In this document: in pieces, positions 52,963 to 60,959 of the stretch
Layout of the letters: each line of letters begins with the position of its first letter
How positions within the stretch are numbered: position 1 is the first letter of the stretch
DNA from: Kutzneria chonburiensis
GTDB taxonomy: Bacteria; Actinomycetota; Actinomycetes; Mycobacteriales; Pseudonocardiaceae
Reading direction: 5' to 3'
Assembly: GCF_028622115.1 (NCBI RefSeq)
Contig: NZ_CP097263.1
Coordinates: forward strand, 4,588,001-4,652,000
Length of the DNA stretch: 64,000 bases
Notes under the pieces: model-generated
The model's database searches: none
Seen by the model: the letters and a program-made list of their open reading frames with translations, nothing else
Told to the model about the DNA's origin: nothing
Made by a program: the position numbers and the translations under genes

Positions 52963-53385
52963 TCAGCAACGCCAGCCCGTCGAGGCCTGGACGACGTTCT
53001 CGTTGCCGAACGCCAGCATTCCCTCGGCCTGGGTGCACACGGTCAGCGTGTCCGTGCCCTTCGACCACAGCTCCACCGGGCTCCCGGACTTGTCGACCTC
53101 GCCCTGGACCAACTCGGCGTCGTCGTACTGCGCGTTGACGAAAGCGCTCGCCGAGTAAGCGATGTGCTTGTCCCGGAAGCTCTGCCACACGTAGATGTAC
53201 GACCAGTTCTTGCCGCAGCCCTTGAACTGCTTCACCGAGATGACGTTCTGGCCCTGGTACTGACCATAGGCGGTCGCTCCGATTTGGACAGTGCTGGCAC
53301 AGCCCGGGGCGGTCTCGGCCTGCGCCGTGCCCGCACCGACCGTCGCCAACGCCAGGACTCCCATGGCGCACAACAGTTTCCGCAT
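52963..53385 (-). CDS. Small secreted four-Cys protein, family A member 6
   Basis: 140 residues: signal peptide MRKLLCAMGVLALATVGAGT (cut after AQA), family core and four mature Cys, C-terminal STGWRC. The signal peptide carries one extra Cys. Five bases separate its start from the stop of member 7. Function unknown. Confidence 0.8.
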   Translation of the reverse strand: MRKLLCAMGVLALATVGAGTAQAETAPGCASTVQIGATAYGQYQGQNVISVKQFKGCGKNWSYIYVWQSFRDKHIAYSASAFVNAQYDDAELVQGEVDKSGSPVELWSKGTDTLTVCTQAEGMLAFGNENVVQASTGWRC

Positions 53386-53390
53386 CACGG

Positions 53391-53834
53391 TCAGCACCTG
53401 ATCGATGTGTGGTTGTCGGGGGTGTGATCGGCGCCGTCGATGACGACAGCGCCGAACGCGGCCGTGCAGGTGTCGAGCGTGTCCGTGCCGGTCGACCACA
53501 GCTCGCGCTGGTTGTGGTGGCCGATCGTGAGCCCCAGGTAGCGGTCGGCCTCCTGCTGGCTGGCGCTGCCGAACGCGCCGATCGCCGTGCGCAGGGTGAA
53601 GCCCTTGCCGCTGTCCACGAAACCCTGCCAGGCGTACACGTACGCCCAGTTCTTGCCACAGCCCTTGAACTGCTTGACCGAGGCGATGTGCTGGCCGCCG
53701 TAGTCGACGTACGCCGTCGAGCCGATCTCCACCGTGCCCGAGCAGCCGGGCGCGGACTCGGCCTGTGCGGTGCCCGTGGTGGCCAGCAGCGCCGCGAACG
53801 CCGCCAGCACGACCGCGATCATTCCAGTCTTCAT
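53391..53834 (-). CDS. Small secreted four-Cys protein, family A member 7
   Basis: 147 residues: signal peptide MKTGMIAVVLAAFAALLATT (cut after AQA), family core slightly diverged (SGTVEIGSTAYVDYGGQHI), four Cys, C-terminal TSIRC. The most divergent and first-transcribed family A member. ATG at 53834 is preferred over the in-frame GTG at 53843 because AAGGGTG precedes it. Function unknown. Confidence 0.8.
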   Translation of the reverse strand: MKTGMIAVVLAAFAALLATTGTAQAESAPGCSGTVEIGSTAYVDYGGQHIASVKQFKGCGKNWAYVYAWQGFVDSGKGFTLRTAIGAFGSASQQEADRYLGLTIGHHNQRELWSTGTDTLDTCTAAFGAVVIDGADHTPDNHTSIRC

Positions 53835-53857
53835 GCGGATCACCCTTCGACGCGCGC

Positions 53858-54259
53858 TCAGCCGCAGTGTTCCCAGCCGCTCAACCAGATGTCGTCACGG
53901 GACATGCCGCCCCACTTCACGCAGTGCCCCCTGGCCGGGCCGGCGCCGGAGGCGTAGTACTCGTACTTGCCCGGGTCGTCGTAGGAGCCGGGCGGGTTGG
54001 TCTGGGTCTCGAGCATGGCCGAGATGTCGGTCCTGGTGCCGACGTCAGACGTCTTGATCGTGACGACGCAGTTCCAGGAACCGTTGTACATCAGGTAAAC
54101 CGTCGCGCCGGAGAGGGCGTGCTGGTCGATGACGTGGTAGCTCGACCCGCAGACGCCGGTCGGCGTGTACGGGTTGGTCGCGGCGCTCGCCGGCGCGGCG
54201 AAGGCGACCGTGGAGGCCAGCGCCGCGGCGATGCCCGCGGTGGCGATCAGCTTGTTCAT
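53858..54259 (-). CDS. SapA-like (spore-associated protein type) secreted protein, family B member 1
   Basis: 133 residues: signal peptide MNKLIATAGIAAALASTVAF (cut after ASA) and a mature domain resembling spore-associated protein A of Streptomyces: NPYTPTGVCGSSYHVID, TVYLMYNGSWNCVVTIK, GHCVKWGG and a C-terminal WEHCG. Four Cys suggest two disulfides. ATG preceded by GAGGGGAAAGAA. Second gene of the leftward operon. The biochemical role of SapA-type proteins is not established. Confidence 0.82.
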   Translation of the reverse strand: MNKLIATAGIAAALASTVAFAAPASAATNPYTPTGVCGSSYHVIDQHALSGATVYLMYNGSWNCVVTIKTSDVGTRTDISAMLETQTNPPGSYDDPGKYEYYASGAGPARGHCVKWGGMSRDDIWLSGWEHCG

Positions 54260-54280
54260 TTTCTTTCCCCTCAAACAATC

Positions 54281-54685
54281 TCAGCCGCAGTGGCCCCAGG
54301 CCGACGTCTCCCAGATGGAGTTGCCCTCCATGCCGCCCCACTTGATGCAGACGCCGGGCGCACGCACCCTGGACGCCGCGTAGTAGGCGTAGTAGCCCTC
54401 GTCATCGGCGACCTGCACCGGATTCGAGGCCACCTCGAGGATCGACTCGGTGTCGGTCTTGGTGCCGATGGCGGCGGTCTTGATGGTCACGACGCAGTCC
54501 GTGGCGCCGTCGTACATCAGGTAGACCGTGGCGCCGGTCAGCGCGTGGTGGTCCAGCTCGTGGTAGCCCGAACCGCAGACGCTGCCCGGCGTGTACGGAT
54601 TCGTGGCCGCGCTCGCCGGTGCGGCGAAGGCGATTCCCGCCGCCAGCGTCGCGGCGATGGCCATCGCTCCGGTCAGCTTGTTCAT
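54281..54685 (-). CDS. SapA-like secreted protein, family B member 2
   Basis: 134 residues, clear paralogue of the previous gene: signal peptide MNKLTGAMAIAATLAAGIAF, then NPYTPGSVCGSGYHELD, TVYLMYDGATDCVVTIK, CIKWGGM and C-terminal WGHCG, with four Cys. It is the first gene of the nine-gene operon and faces the SARP regulator across 254 bases that hold GTGAC repeats. ATG follows GAGGGGATG. Confidence 0.82.
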   Translation of the reverse strand: MNKLTGAMAIAATLAAGIAFAAPASAATNPYTPGSVCGSGYHELDHHALTGATVYLMYDGATDCVVTIKTAAIGTKTDTESILEVASNPVQVADDEGYYAYYAASRVRAPGVCIKWGGMEGNSIWETSAWGHCG

Positions 54686-54770
54686 GTCCCCATCCCCTCT
54701 ACCGGGAAGAAAGACTGGTCGCCGGCGCTGACTCCGCCCTGACCGGTCGGCGGCGGGGACGTCAGCGACC

Positions 54771-54815
54771 GTGACTCAGGTCACCGTGACCCGGTCACGG
54801 TCACGGGGGCGTGAC
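54771..54815. promoter_or_regulatory. GTGAC/GTCAC cluster between secreted array and SARP gene
   Basis: Five GTGAC or GTCAC words in 45 bases. Bases 54780-54804 form a 25-bp imperfect palindrome (mismatches only at the third base from each end and the centre) around GTGACCCGGTCAC. Likely binding site for the SARP regulator or another dimeric regulator of the divergent genes. The remainder of 54686-54939 shows a possible TACAGT -10 box for the SARP gene near 54891 and nothing else convincing. Confidence 0.55.
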
Positions 54816-54939
54816 TTCACCGCACCCGAGCGTGATTCGGCTGCTGGCGGTGCCCGGCACGGAACGCTGACTTTTCGCTGACGCCCCGGGGTACAGTCGC
54901 GTTTGTTCGAACCCGTTCGAGTTGTGCGCAGTGGGGGCC

Positions 54940-57921
54940 ATGTCCGGAATCGGCTGGGAGTTCGGCGTGCTCGGGCCGCTGATGGCGCGACGCGACGGCC
55001 GAACGGTGCAGTTGCGTTCGGCCAAACAGCAGCTGCTGCTGGCGGTGTTGTTGTTGCGCGCCAACGAACCCGTCTCCGTTGACGACCTGGTCGACCGGCT
55101 GTGGGGCGAGGATCCGCCGGACGGCGCCCGCGCCACGGTGCAGACGCACGTGATGCGCCTGCGCAACAGCCTCGGCGACAGTTCGCTGGTGCGCACGGTT
55201 CCCGGCGGCTATTCGATCCGGATCGAGCCGGACGCGCTGGACCTGACCCGGTTCGAACGGCTGCGATCGCAGGCCCGGCAGGCGGAACGCGGCGGGGACA
55301 CCGCCGAGGAGTCACGGCTGCTGAGCGAGGCGCTGGCGCTGTGGCGCGGGCCGGCGTTCACCGGACATCCGACCGAGTCGCTACGCCTGGACGAGCGCCG
55401 CTGGGACGCGGTGGAGCGGCGCAACGAGGTCGAGCTACGGCTCGGCCGGCACGACGCGCTCGTCGACGAGCTGCGCTCACTAGTAACGCAACAACCGTTA
55501 CGTGAGCGGTTCTGGGCCCAGCTCATCCTCGCGCTGCACCGCGGCGGCCAGCAGGCCCAGGCCCTGGACGCGTACCGGCGCTGCTGCGAAGTGCTGGCCG
55601 ACGAGCTCGGTATCGACCCGAACGCCGAGCTCAGGGCGTTGCACCAGGCTGTGTTGGGCGACTCGGCCGCGCCGGCCGACATCCCACAGCGGCCGGAGCC
55701 GGCCTGGGCGCCGCGCTGCGAGCTGCCGCCGGCCGTGGCCACGCTGGCAGGCCGCACCGAGGACATCGTCCGGATGACCCACAGCCTGCGGGCCGAGCGG
55801 GATGCCCACCGGGTGTGGGTGATCACCGGCCCCGGCGGCGTCGGCAAGACCAGCCTCGCCGTGCACGTCGCGCACCTGGTGCGCAGCTGCTACCCGGACG
55901 GCCAGCTGTACCTCGACCTGCGCGCGCAGGATTGTCCGGTGGAGCCGGCGGAGGCGTTGGACCGGCTGCTGCGCGGCCTCGGCACGCCCGGCGCCGCGAT
56001 CCCGGCAACGCTGGACCAGCGGGTCGCGCTGTACCGGGACCGGCTGGCCGACCGGCGGATCCTGGTCGTGCTGGACAACGCCGCGACCGAGGCCCAGGTC
56101 CGCCCCCTGCTGCCGGGCACGACCACGTCCGCGGCCCTCGTGACGAGCCGCGCCGCGCTGGCCAGCCTGGAGGCCCAGGTCCTGCCGTTGGAGGTGCTGA
56201 CGCCCGGCGACGCCGTGCGCATGCTGACCGAGGCGCTGGGCGAGGCCCGGGTGAACGCGGAGCCGGAAGCCGCCGAGCAGCTTGCCGACTACTGTGGGCG
56301 ACTGCCGCTGGCGCTGCGCGTGGCGGCGGCACGGCTGGTCGCACGGCCGCACTGGCGGCTGACGCAGCTGGTCACACGCCTGTCGGACGAGCGCCGTCGG
56401 CTGGACGAGCTGCGGTTCGGCGACCTGGATGTACGGGCCAGTCTCACGCTGAGTTACCGGGAGCTGGCCGAGCCGCAGCAGCGGGCGTTCCGGCTGCTGG
56501 CCCGGCTGGACACGCCGGACTTCCCGGCCTGGGTGGCCGGGCCGCTGCTCGGTGTCGACCCGGACACGGCCGAGGACCACGTGGAGGCGCTGGTCGACGC
56601 CCGGTTGGTGGAGACCGTCGGCTGGGACGCGCTCGGGCAGACCCGGTACCGCCTGCACGACCTGCTCCGGGTGTTCGGCCGCGACCTCGGCGACGTCGAC
56701 GACGCGCCGCTGGTCGCACTGATGGACCAGTGGGTGGCGCTGGTCGAGTGCGCCGACCACAAGATCGCGCAGCGCGGCCCGCGCCTGCCCGGCGGCGACG
56801 CCGGCGTGCTGGGTGAGCGGCTGCTTTCCGACCCGACCGGCTGGTTCGACGCCGAGTGGACGACGCTCGGCGGCGTGATCACGCAGTGTGTCGCGCTGGG
56901 GCTGGCCGAGCAGACGACCCGGCTGGCCGTCGCCGGCGCCGCCGTCTGCGACCTGCGGGCCCGGTTCGACGACTGGGAGCACGACAACGGGCTCGGCCTG
57001 GACGCCGCGGTCGGGGCGACGCCGGCCGAGGCGATTCTCGTGCAGCAGCGCGGACTGCTGCACAGCCGGCGGCACCGGTTCGCCGAGGCCCAGCGCGACT
57101 TCACCCGGTCGAAGGACGTCTTCGAGTACCTGGAGGACGCCGACGGCGCCGGCTACGCCTGGCACGGCATCGGCTGGATGCACGAGTGGCTTGGGCGGCA
57201 GGCCGAGGCCAAGACGTGCCACGAGATGGCGATGCGGCGCTTCGAGACCGCCGGCAACCGGCACGGGCAGGTCGACGTGCTGTGCTCACTGGGCGCGATC
57301 GAGCGGCGGGCGGGTCGGTCGTCCGAGGCTGAGGCGTATCTGAGGCAGGCTCGTGAAACCGCCGCCGAGCTGGGTGACCGGATGGGCATGCTGTCCGCGG
57401 CGCTGGAGCTGGGCCGGGTGTTGCAGGCGCGCGGCGAGCTGTCCGGGGCCGTTGAGCACATCCACGCCAGCCTGACCGACGCGCACCGGCTCGGTGACCC
57501 CGATCTGGTGGCCAATCTGCGGCTGACGTTGGCCGAGACGTACCTGCGGATGGGCGCGAAGGACACCGCGCGCACCGAGGTGCAGCAGGCGCTGGTGTTC
57601 TTCGACGAGCACGACGACGTGGCCGGCAAGGCGTGGGCGTGGCGGCTGCTGAGCTGGGTCGGGCTGCTGACCAACTCGCCGGAATCGGCGCTGGCGCTGG
57701 CCGAGCGGGCCGTCGCGACGGCCGAAGGCCTTGGCCTGCCGCAGGAACACGCCCGGGCGCTGCGGCAGCTCGGGATGGTGCTGCACGAGGCGGGCAAGCT
57801 GGAGGACGCCGCTTTGTGTTGGCGGCAGGCCGAAATCTTGCTCGACAACGCCGGTTTCCACGCCGAGGCCGCCGAGATCCGTGCTCACTCCGGCACGGCC
57901 GCCGAGGGTTCCAACGTGTAG
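54940..57921 (+). CDS. SARP/AfsR-type regulator (OmpR-like DBD, BTAD, NB-ARC, TPR)
   Basis: About 993 residues. Winged-helix DNA-binding domain (about 1-85; VQLRSAKQQLLLAVLLLRAN), bacterial transcriptional activator domain (about 92-240), NTPase of the STAND/NB-ARC type with Walker A GPGGVGKTS (about 297-305) and Walker B ILVVLDNA (about 370), and C-terminal TPRs (about 690-985). Such proteins activate secondary metabolism or secreted protein genes. Its divergent position marks the nine-gene array as the probable target. Codon 187 is TTA (55498-55500), so translation may depend on the bldA tRNA. ATG at 54940 is preferred; GTGs at 54922 and 54931 are possible. The 3' end overlaps the phosphoesterase gene by 37 bases. 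Confidence 0.88.
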   Translation: MSGIGWEFGVLGPLMARRDGRTVQLRSAKQQLLLAVLLLRANEPVSVDDLVDRLWGEDPPDGARATVQTHVMRLRNSLGDSSLVRTVPGGYSIRIEPDALDLTRFERLRSQARQAERGGDTAEESRLLSEALALWRGPAFTGHPTESLRLDERRWDAVERRNEVELRLGRHDALVDELRSLVTQQPLRERFWAQLILALHRGGQQAQALDAYRRCCEVLADELGIDPNAELRALHQAVLGDSAAPADIPQRPEPAWAPRCELPPAVATLAGRTEDIVRMTHSLRAERDAHRVWVITGPGGVGKTSLAVHVAHLVRSCYPDGQLYLDLRAQDCPVEPAEALDRLLRGLGTPGAAIPATLDQRVALYRDRLADRRILVVLDNAATEAQVRPLLPGTTTSAALVTSRAALASLEAQVLPLEVLTPGDAVRMLTEALGEARVNAEPEAAEQLADYCGRLPLALRVAAARLVARPHWRLTQLVTRLSDERRRLDELRFGDLDVRASLTLSYRELAEPQQRAFRLLARLDTPDFPAWVAGPLLGVDPDTAEDHVEALVDARLVETVGWDALGQTRYRLHDLLRVFGRDLGDVDDAPLVALMDQWVALVECADHKIAQRGPRLPGGDAGVLGERLLSDPTGWFDAEWTTLGGVITQCVALGLAEQTTRLAVAGAAVCDLRARFDDWEHDNGLGLDAAVGATPAEAILVQQRGLLHSRRHRFAEAQRDFTRSKDVFEYLEDADGAGYAWHGIGWMHEWLGRQAEAKTCHEMAMRRFETAGNRHGQVDVLCSLGAIERRAGRSSEAEAYLRQARETAAELGDRMGMLSAALELGRVLQARGELSGAVEHIHASLTDAHRLGDPDLVANLRLTLAETYLRMGAKDTARTEVQQALVFFDEHDDVAGKAWAWRLLSWVGLLTNSPESALALAERAVATAEGLGLPQEHARALRQLGMVLHEAGKLEDAALCWRQAEILLDNAGFHAEAAEIRAHSGTAAEGSNV
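55483..55501. other. Dispersed palindrome GTAACG-N7-CGTTAC, copy 7 (exact)
   Basis: Exact copy in the BTAD-coding part of the SARP gene. In frame it spans an unusual run of A/T-containing codons and includes the gene's TTA codon. Confidence 0.7.
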
Positions 57922-58616
57922 ATGCGGTACGCGGCCTGGATCACCGGCTGGGCAACGTTGCGGACGCGCACGCCGCCGGCGGTGGTGCCGGCCTCGCTGC
58001 CGTAGTGCGCGTGCCCGTGCACGGCCAGATCGGTTGCGCTGTCGTCGATCGCCTCGGCCAGCAGGTACGAGCCGAGGAACGGGAAGATCTCCGGCGGCTC
58101 GCCGCGCAGCGTGTCGGCCGACGGCGAGTAGTGCGTCAGCGCGATCCGCACGTCGGCGGTCAGGCCCAGCAGCGCGGTGCGCAGCTGTTCGGCGATGTCC
58201 TCGCTGTGGTGGATGAACGCCTTCATCTCACGCTCGCCGAAGGCATGCCCGCACTTGCCGGCAAAACCGCCGCCGAAGCCCTTGGCGCCGGCGATCCCGA
58301 CCCGGACATCGTTGACCTGCACCACGGTTCCGCTGCCTTCGAGCACGGTGATGCCGCGGTCGGCCAGCAGCGCGGCGATCTTGTCCTCGGCGTCGGACTG
58401 GTGATCGTGGTTGCCCAGCACCGCGACGACCGGCACGTCCAGGCCGGCGAACTCGTCGGCCACCACCTCGCCTTCGGCGACCGTGCCGAGGCGGGTCAGA
58501 TCACCGGCCAGCAGCAGCAGATCCGCTTGCTCGGCAATGTTTTCGTAGGCCGGGCGCAGGGTTCCCCTGGTGTCGACGCCGAGATGCACGTCGCCGACCG
58601 CGGCGACCCGGATCAT
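57885..58616 (-). CDS. Metallophosphoesterase
   Basis: Calcineurin-like phosphoesterase of 243 residues with the full set of metal motifs: VGDVHLG, LLAGDLTRLG, VLGNHDHQ, ALTHYSP and VHGHAHYG. It hydrolyses phosphomonoesters or phosphodiesters; the target is unknown. ATG overlaps the BON gene stop as ATGA, so it ends a leftward operon with a BON protein, a nucleotidyltransferase, a DNA ligase and a second phosphoesterase. Confidence 0.88.
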   Translation of the reverse strand: MIRVAAVGDVHLGVDTRGTLRPAYENIAEQADLLLLAGDLTRLGTVAEGEVVADEFAGLDVPVVAVLGNHDHQSDAEDKIAALLADRGITVLEGSGTVVQVNDVRVGIAGAKGFGGGFAGKCGHAFGEREMKAFIHHSEDIAEQLRTALLGLTADVRIALTHYSPSADTLRGEPPEIFPFLGSYLLAEAIDDSATDLAVHGHAHYGSEAGTTAGGVRVRNVAQPVIQAAYRIYTLEPSAAVPE

Positions 58617-58861
58617 CGCAGGTCCTCCTGTTCGGTCGGCGGTTGTGCCCCGACGATGTGCACCTCGTTGTGCAGCACCAAACCGTCCGCGTGCTCGGCG
58701 GCCACCTCGGCCACCGCCGCGCGACGCTGCTCACACGCCACGTCGCCGGACAGGAACAGCTGATCGCCGCGGATCCGCACGTGGACGCCCAGTTCGGCGG
58801 TCCGCGGGTCCTCGGCGAGCGCGCGGCACAACGCCGCCACGTCGTACTGCGGCACGTTCAC
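58613..58861 (-). CDS. Small BON-domain protein
   Basis: 82 residues, GTG start overlapping the nucleotidyltransferase stop as GTGA. The sequence HVRIRGDQLFLSGDVACEQRRAAV with VLHNEVHIVG is a BON-like alpha/beta fold (phospholipid or small-ligand binding). No signal peptide, so probably cytoplasmic. The longer frame upstream is spurious. Confidence 0.75.
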   Translation of the reverse strand: MNVPQYDVAALCRALAEDPRTAELGVHVRIRGDQLFLSGDVACEQRRAAVAEVAAEHADGLVLHNEVHIVGAQPPTEQEDLR

Positions 58862-59409
58862 GGCACGACCTCCTCGATGTCCAATCGCTTGAGCAGCAAC
58901 AGAAACGCTTCCGCATAGGGTGATTCGACGGTGCGGTCCCACACCTGCTTCCAGTCCACCTGCTCGCGCAGCGCCCGCGCGATCGGCAGCAGCTCGGTGA
59001 AATCGCAGCGGTGTGGCCCGAACACCTTGAGCTTGTCCACCATCAGGTCCGTGGCGGTGGCGACCGGCATCTCCGCCGGCCCCACCCGCATGTGCTCGGC
59101 CCGCTTCAGCACGTCGTCCGTAACGGGTTCACCGTTAGGATGGTGCAGCAGGTCGACCAGCCGGTCGCCGTCGTACACCTTGGCCAGCCAGTCCAGCGGC
59201 GTTTCGGCGGCGCGCAGGCCGGACGCCACCAGGGCGCTCACCGCCCGCGACACGTCCCGTTCGCGGACCAGCACGTCCACGTCGTGTGTGGTCGGCGGGC
59301 CGCCCCTGGCGTACACGGCGCAGCCGCCGGTCAGTGCGAACGGCACCTCCGTGGCCGTCAGCGTGTTCGCGACCTTGGCCAGCGACCGCAGCAGCTCCTT
59401 CTGCTCCAC
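58858..59409 (-). CDS. Nucleotidyltransferase-fold protein
   Basis: Protein of 183 residues with the nucleotidyltransferase start: FALTGGCAVYARGG followed by THDVDVLV (GG, then the metal-binding DxD). It lacks a strong second half typical of polymerases. Similar proteins act as MNT-type antitoxins or unknown nucleotidyltransferases. Positioned between a DNA ligase and a BON protein. A copy of the dispersed palindrome with one mismatch lies at 59120-59138. Confidence 0.78.
   Translation of the reverse strand: MEQKELLRSLAKVANTLTATEVPFALTGGCAVYARGGPPTTHDVDVLVRERDVSRAVSALVASGLRAAETPLDWLAKVYDGDRLVDLLHHPNGEPVTDDVLKRAEHMRVGPAEMPVATATDLMVDKLKVFGPHRCDFTELLPIARALREQVDWKQVWDRTVESPYAEAFLLLLKRLDIEEVVP
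59120..59138. other. Dispersed palindrome, copy 8 (GTAACG-N7-CGTTAG)
   Basis: One mismatch in the outermost base of the right arm; inside the nucleotidyltransferase gene. Confidence 0.6.
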
Positions 59410-59438
59410 TTTCGGTGGCTACCCGGCTGCCCGCGCGG

Positions 59439-60379
59439 CTAATCCGGGCAGCGCACCTCTTCCGGCCGGCGATCCGGTCGCAGGCCGCGCCACGAGGAAT
59501 GCCGCAGTACACCGTCCACAGTGAACTTTCGGTACTCCACTTCGCCGACCTTCTCCGGCCGCAGCCAGTGCACCCGGCGGGCGCGATCCTCGGCACCGCG
59601 TTGACGAACGGCGGATCCTTGCACGCCAACGGTTCCAGCTCTTGGTGCAGGTCTCGCAGCGCCTGATCGGTGAAGCCCGTGCCCACATCCCCGATGTACT
59701 TCAGGCCGCTGTCGTCGTACGCGCCGAGCAGCAGCGCCCCGATCGTGCCGTCCCGGCGGCCCTGGCCCGGCCGCCAGCCGCCCAGCACCACCTCCTGGGT
59801 GTGGATGAACGGGTGCTTCAGCCATTCCTGGCTGCGTCGGCCCGGGTGGTAGCGGGAGTTCGTGACCTTGGCGATCAGGCCTTCCAGCCGCGACGCCTCC
59901 GCGATCCGCAGCAGCTCGGTCGGGTCGACGTCCGCGTGGTCGTAGTACGGCGTCACCGAGAACCTGGGACTGCTCGCGGTCAGCTCCGCCAGCAGCTCAC
60001 GGCGTCGGCGGTACGGCTCGTCCGTGAGGTCCCGGTCGCCGAGCCGCAGCAGGTCGAAGGCGAAGTACTGCACCTTGACCGCCTTGTTCTGCAGCAGGTT
60101 GAAGTCCGGGACCCCGTCCCGGTCCAACGCCACTACCTCCCCATCCACTACCGCCGCCGTCCCCAGCCCCGGCTCGGTCAGCTCGACGTACCTGTCGGTT
60201 AAATCGTTGAGGTTCCGGCTGTTCAGCCGCGTCGTGCCGTCCTCGGCGACGCGCATCACCGCCCGGTAGCCGTCCCACTTGAACTCGTAGGACCACTCCC
60301 CCGTGTCCGGCAGCGTTCCCCCGTCGGAGCCGGCCAGCATCGGCTCCACCGGGTCCGGCACCGCCGACCGTCGCGCCAC
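59439..60379 (-). pseudogene. ATP-dependent DNA ligase (LigC/LigD ligase-domain type), frameshifted near 3' end
   Basis: The frame from GTG 60379 encodes an ATP-dependent ligase core: nucleophile Lys in EFKWDGYRAV (about residue 34), VVDGEVVAL, YFAFDLL, LEGLIAKV and EWLKHP, then the OB-fold start GGWRPGQGRRDGTIGALLLG. Near 59585-59592 similarity jumps frame: the expected ending VHWLRPEKVGEVEYRKFT and LRHSSWRGLRPDR lies in another frame that stops at 59439. Restoring one G there rejoins the frames. The original frame runs on into the nucleotidyltransferase gene as nonsense. Either a real inactivating deletion or a one-base sequence error; it would be about 313 residues intact, normal for this family. 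Confidence 0.8.
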
Positions 60380-60406
60380 CGGCTCACCGTAACCCGGACG
60401 GAGTAG

Positions 60407-60898
60407 TCAGGCCACCGGGACGATCTCGGCCTTGAGCAGCTGCCCTTCGGCCACCGTGAGCAGGCCGAGCGTGCCGTGCGGCTGCCGGCGGCGGTCGGTC
60501 GGCGAGCCCGGGTTGAAGATCCGCACGCCGGCCTCGGTGAGGTCCATCGGGATGTGCGAGTGGCCGAACACGACCAGGTCGGCGCCAGGAAAGCGACGTT
60601 GCATGCGCGCCGCCCGGCCGGCCTTGGGGCCGCTGTCGTGGATCATCGCGATCTGGAGACCGTCGATGTCCAGCTCCAACGTCTCCGGTGCACCCCAGGC
60701 TGCGATGTCAGGGCCGTCGTTGTTGCCGAGGACCACCTGTACTGGCGCGTACACCGCCAGCTCGTCCAGCACGGACGGCACGCACACGTCCCCGGCGTGC
60801 AGGATCAGGTCCGCGCCCCGCAGGTGCGCGGCCACCCGCGGCGGGCACGCCTTCCAGAAACGCGGCGCATGTGTGTCGGACAGAACCACCACTCGCAC
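60407..60898 (-). CDS. YfcE/MJ0936-type metallophosphoesterase
   Basis: Phosphodiesterase of 163 residues with compact calcineurin-like motifs VLSDTHAPRF, LILHAGDVC, VLGNNDG, IHDSG and VFGHSHIP. GTG at 60898 gives the family start. It leads the leftward operon and lies 27 bases ahead of the DNA ligase gene. Acts on phosphodiesters in vitro in relatives; physiological substrate unknown. Confidence 0.87.
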   Translation of the reverse strand: MRVVVLSDTHAPRFWKACPPRVAAHLRGADLILHAGDVCVPSVLDELAVYAPVQVVLGNNDGPDIAAWGAPETLELDIDGLQIAMIHDSGPKAGRAARMQRRFPGADLVVFGHSHIPMDLTEAGVRIFNPGSPTDRRRQPHGTLGLLTVAEGQLLKAEIVPVA

Positions 60899-60910
60899 CG
60901 CACCAGCATG

Positions 60911-60947
60911 CCTGCTCGGCGGAACGGGCGCCGTTCCGCCGAGCAGG
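60911..60947 (-). terminator. Terminator after the GH64-like gene
   Basis: Perfect 17-bp arms (60911-60927 and 60931-60947) around a 3-base loop, 12 bases beyond the stop of the glucanase gene; no T-tract. Confidence 0.8.
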
Positions 60948-60959
60948 GCCGGGCTGGGC

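Noticed and set aside
52526-53659. 377-residue continuous frame spanning several secreted-protein genes
   Set aside because: Its N-terminal part is an out-of-frame reading of neighbouring array members; only the last 141 residues match the family and have their own start and ribosome site.
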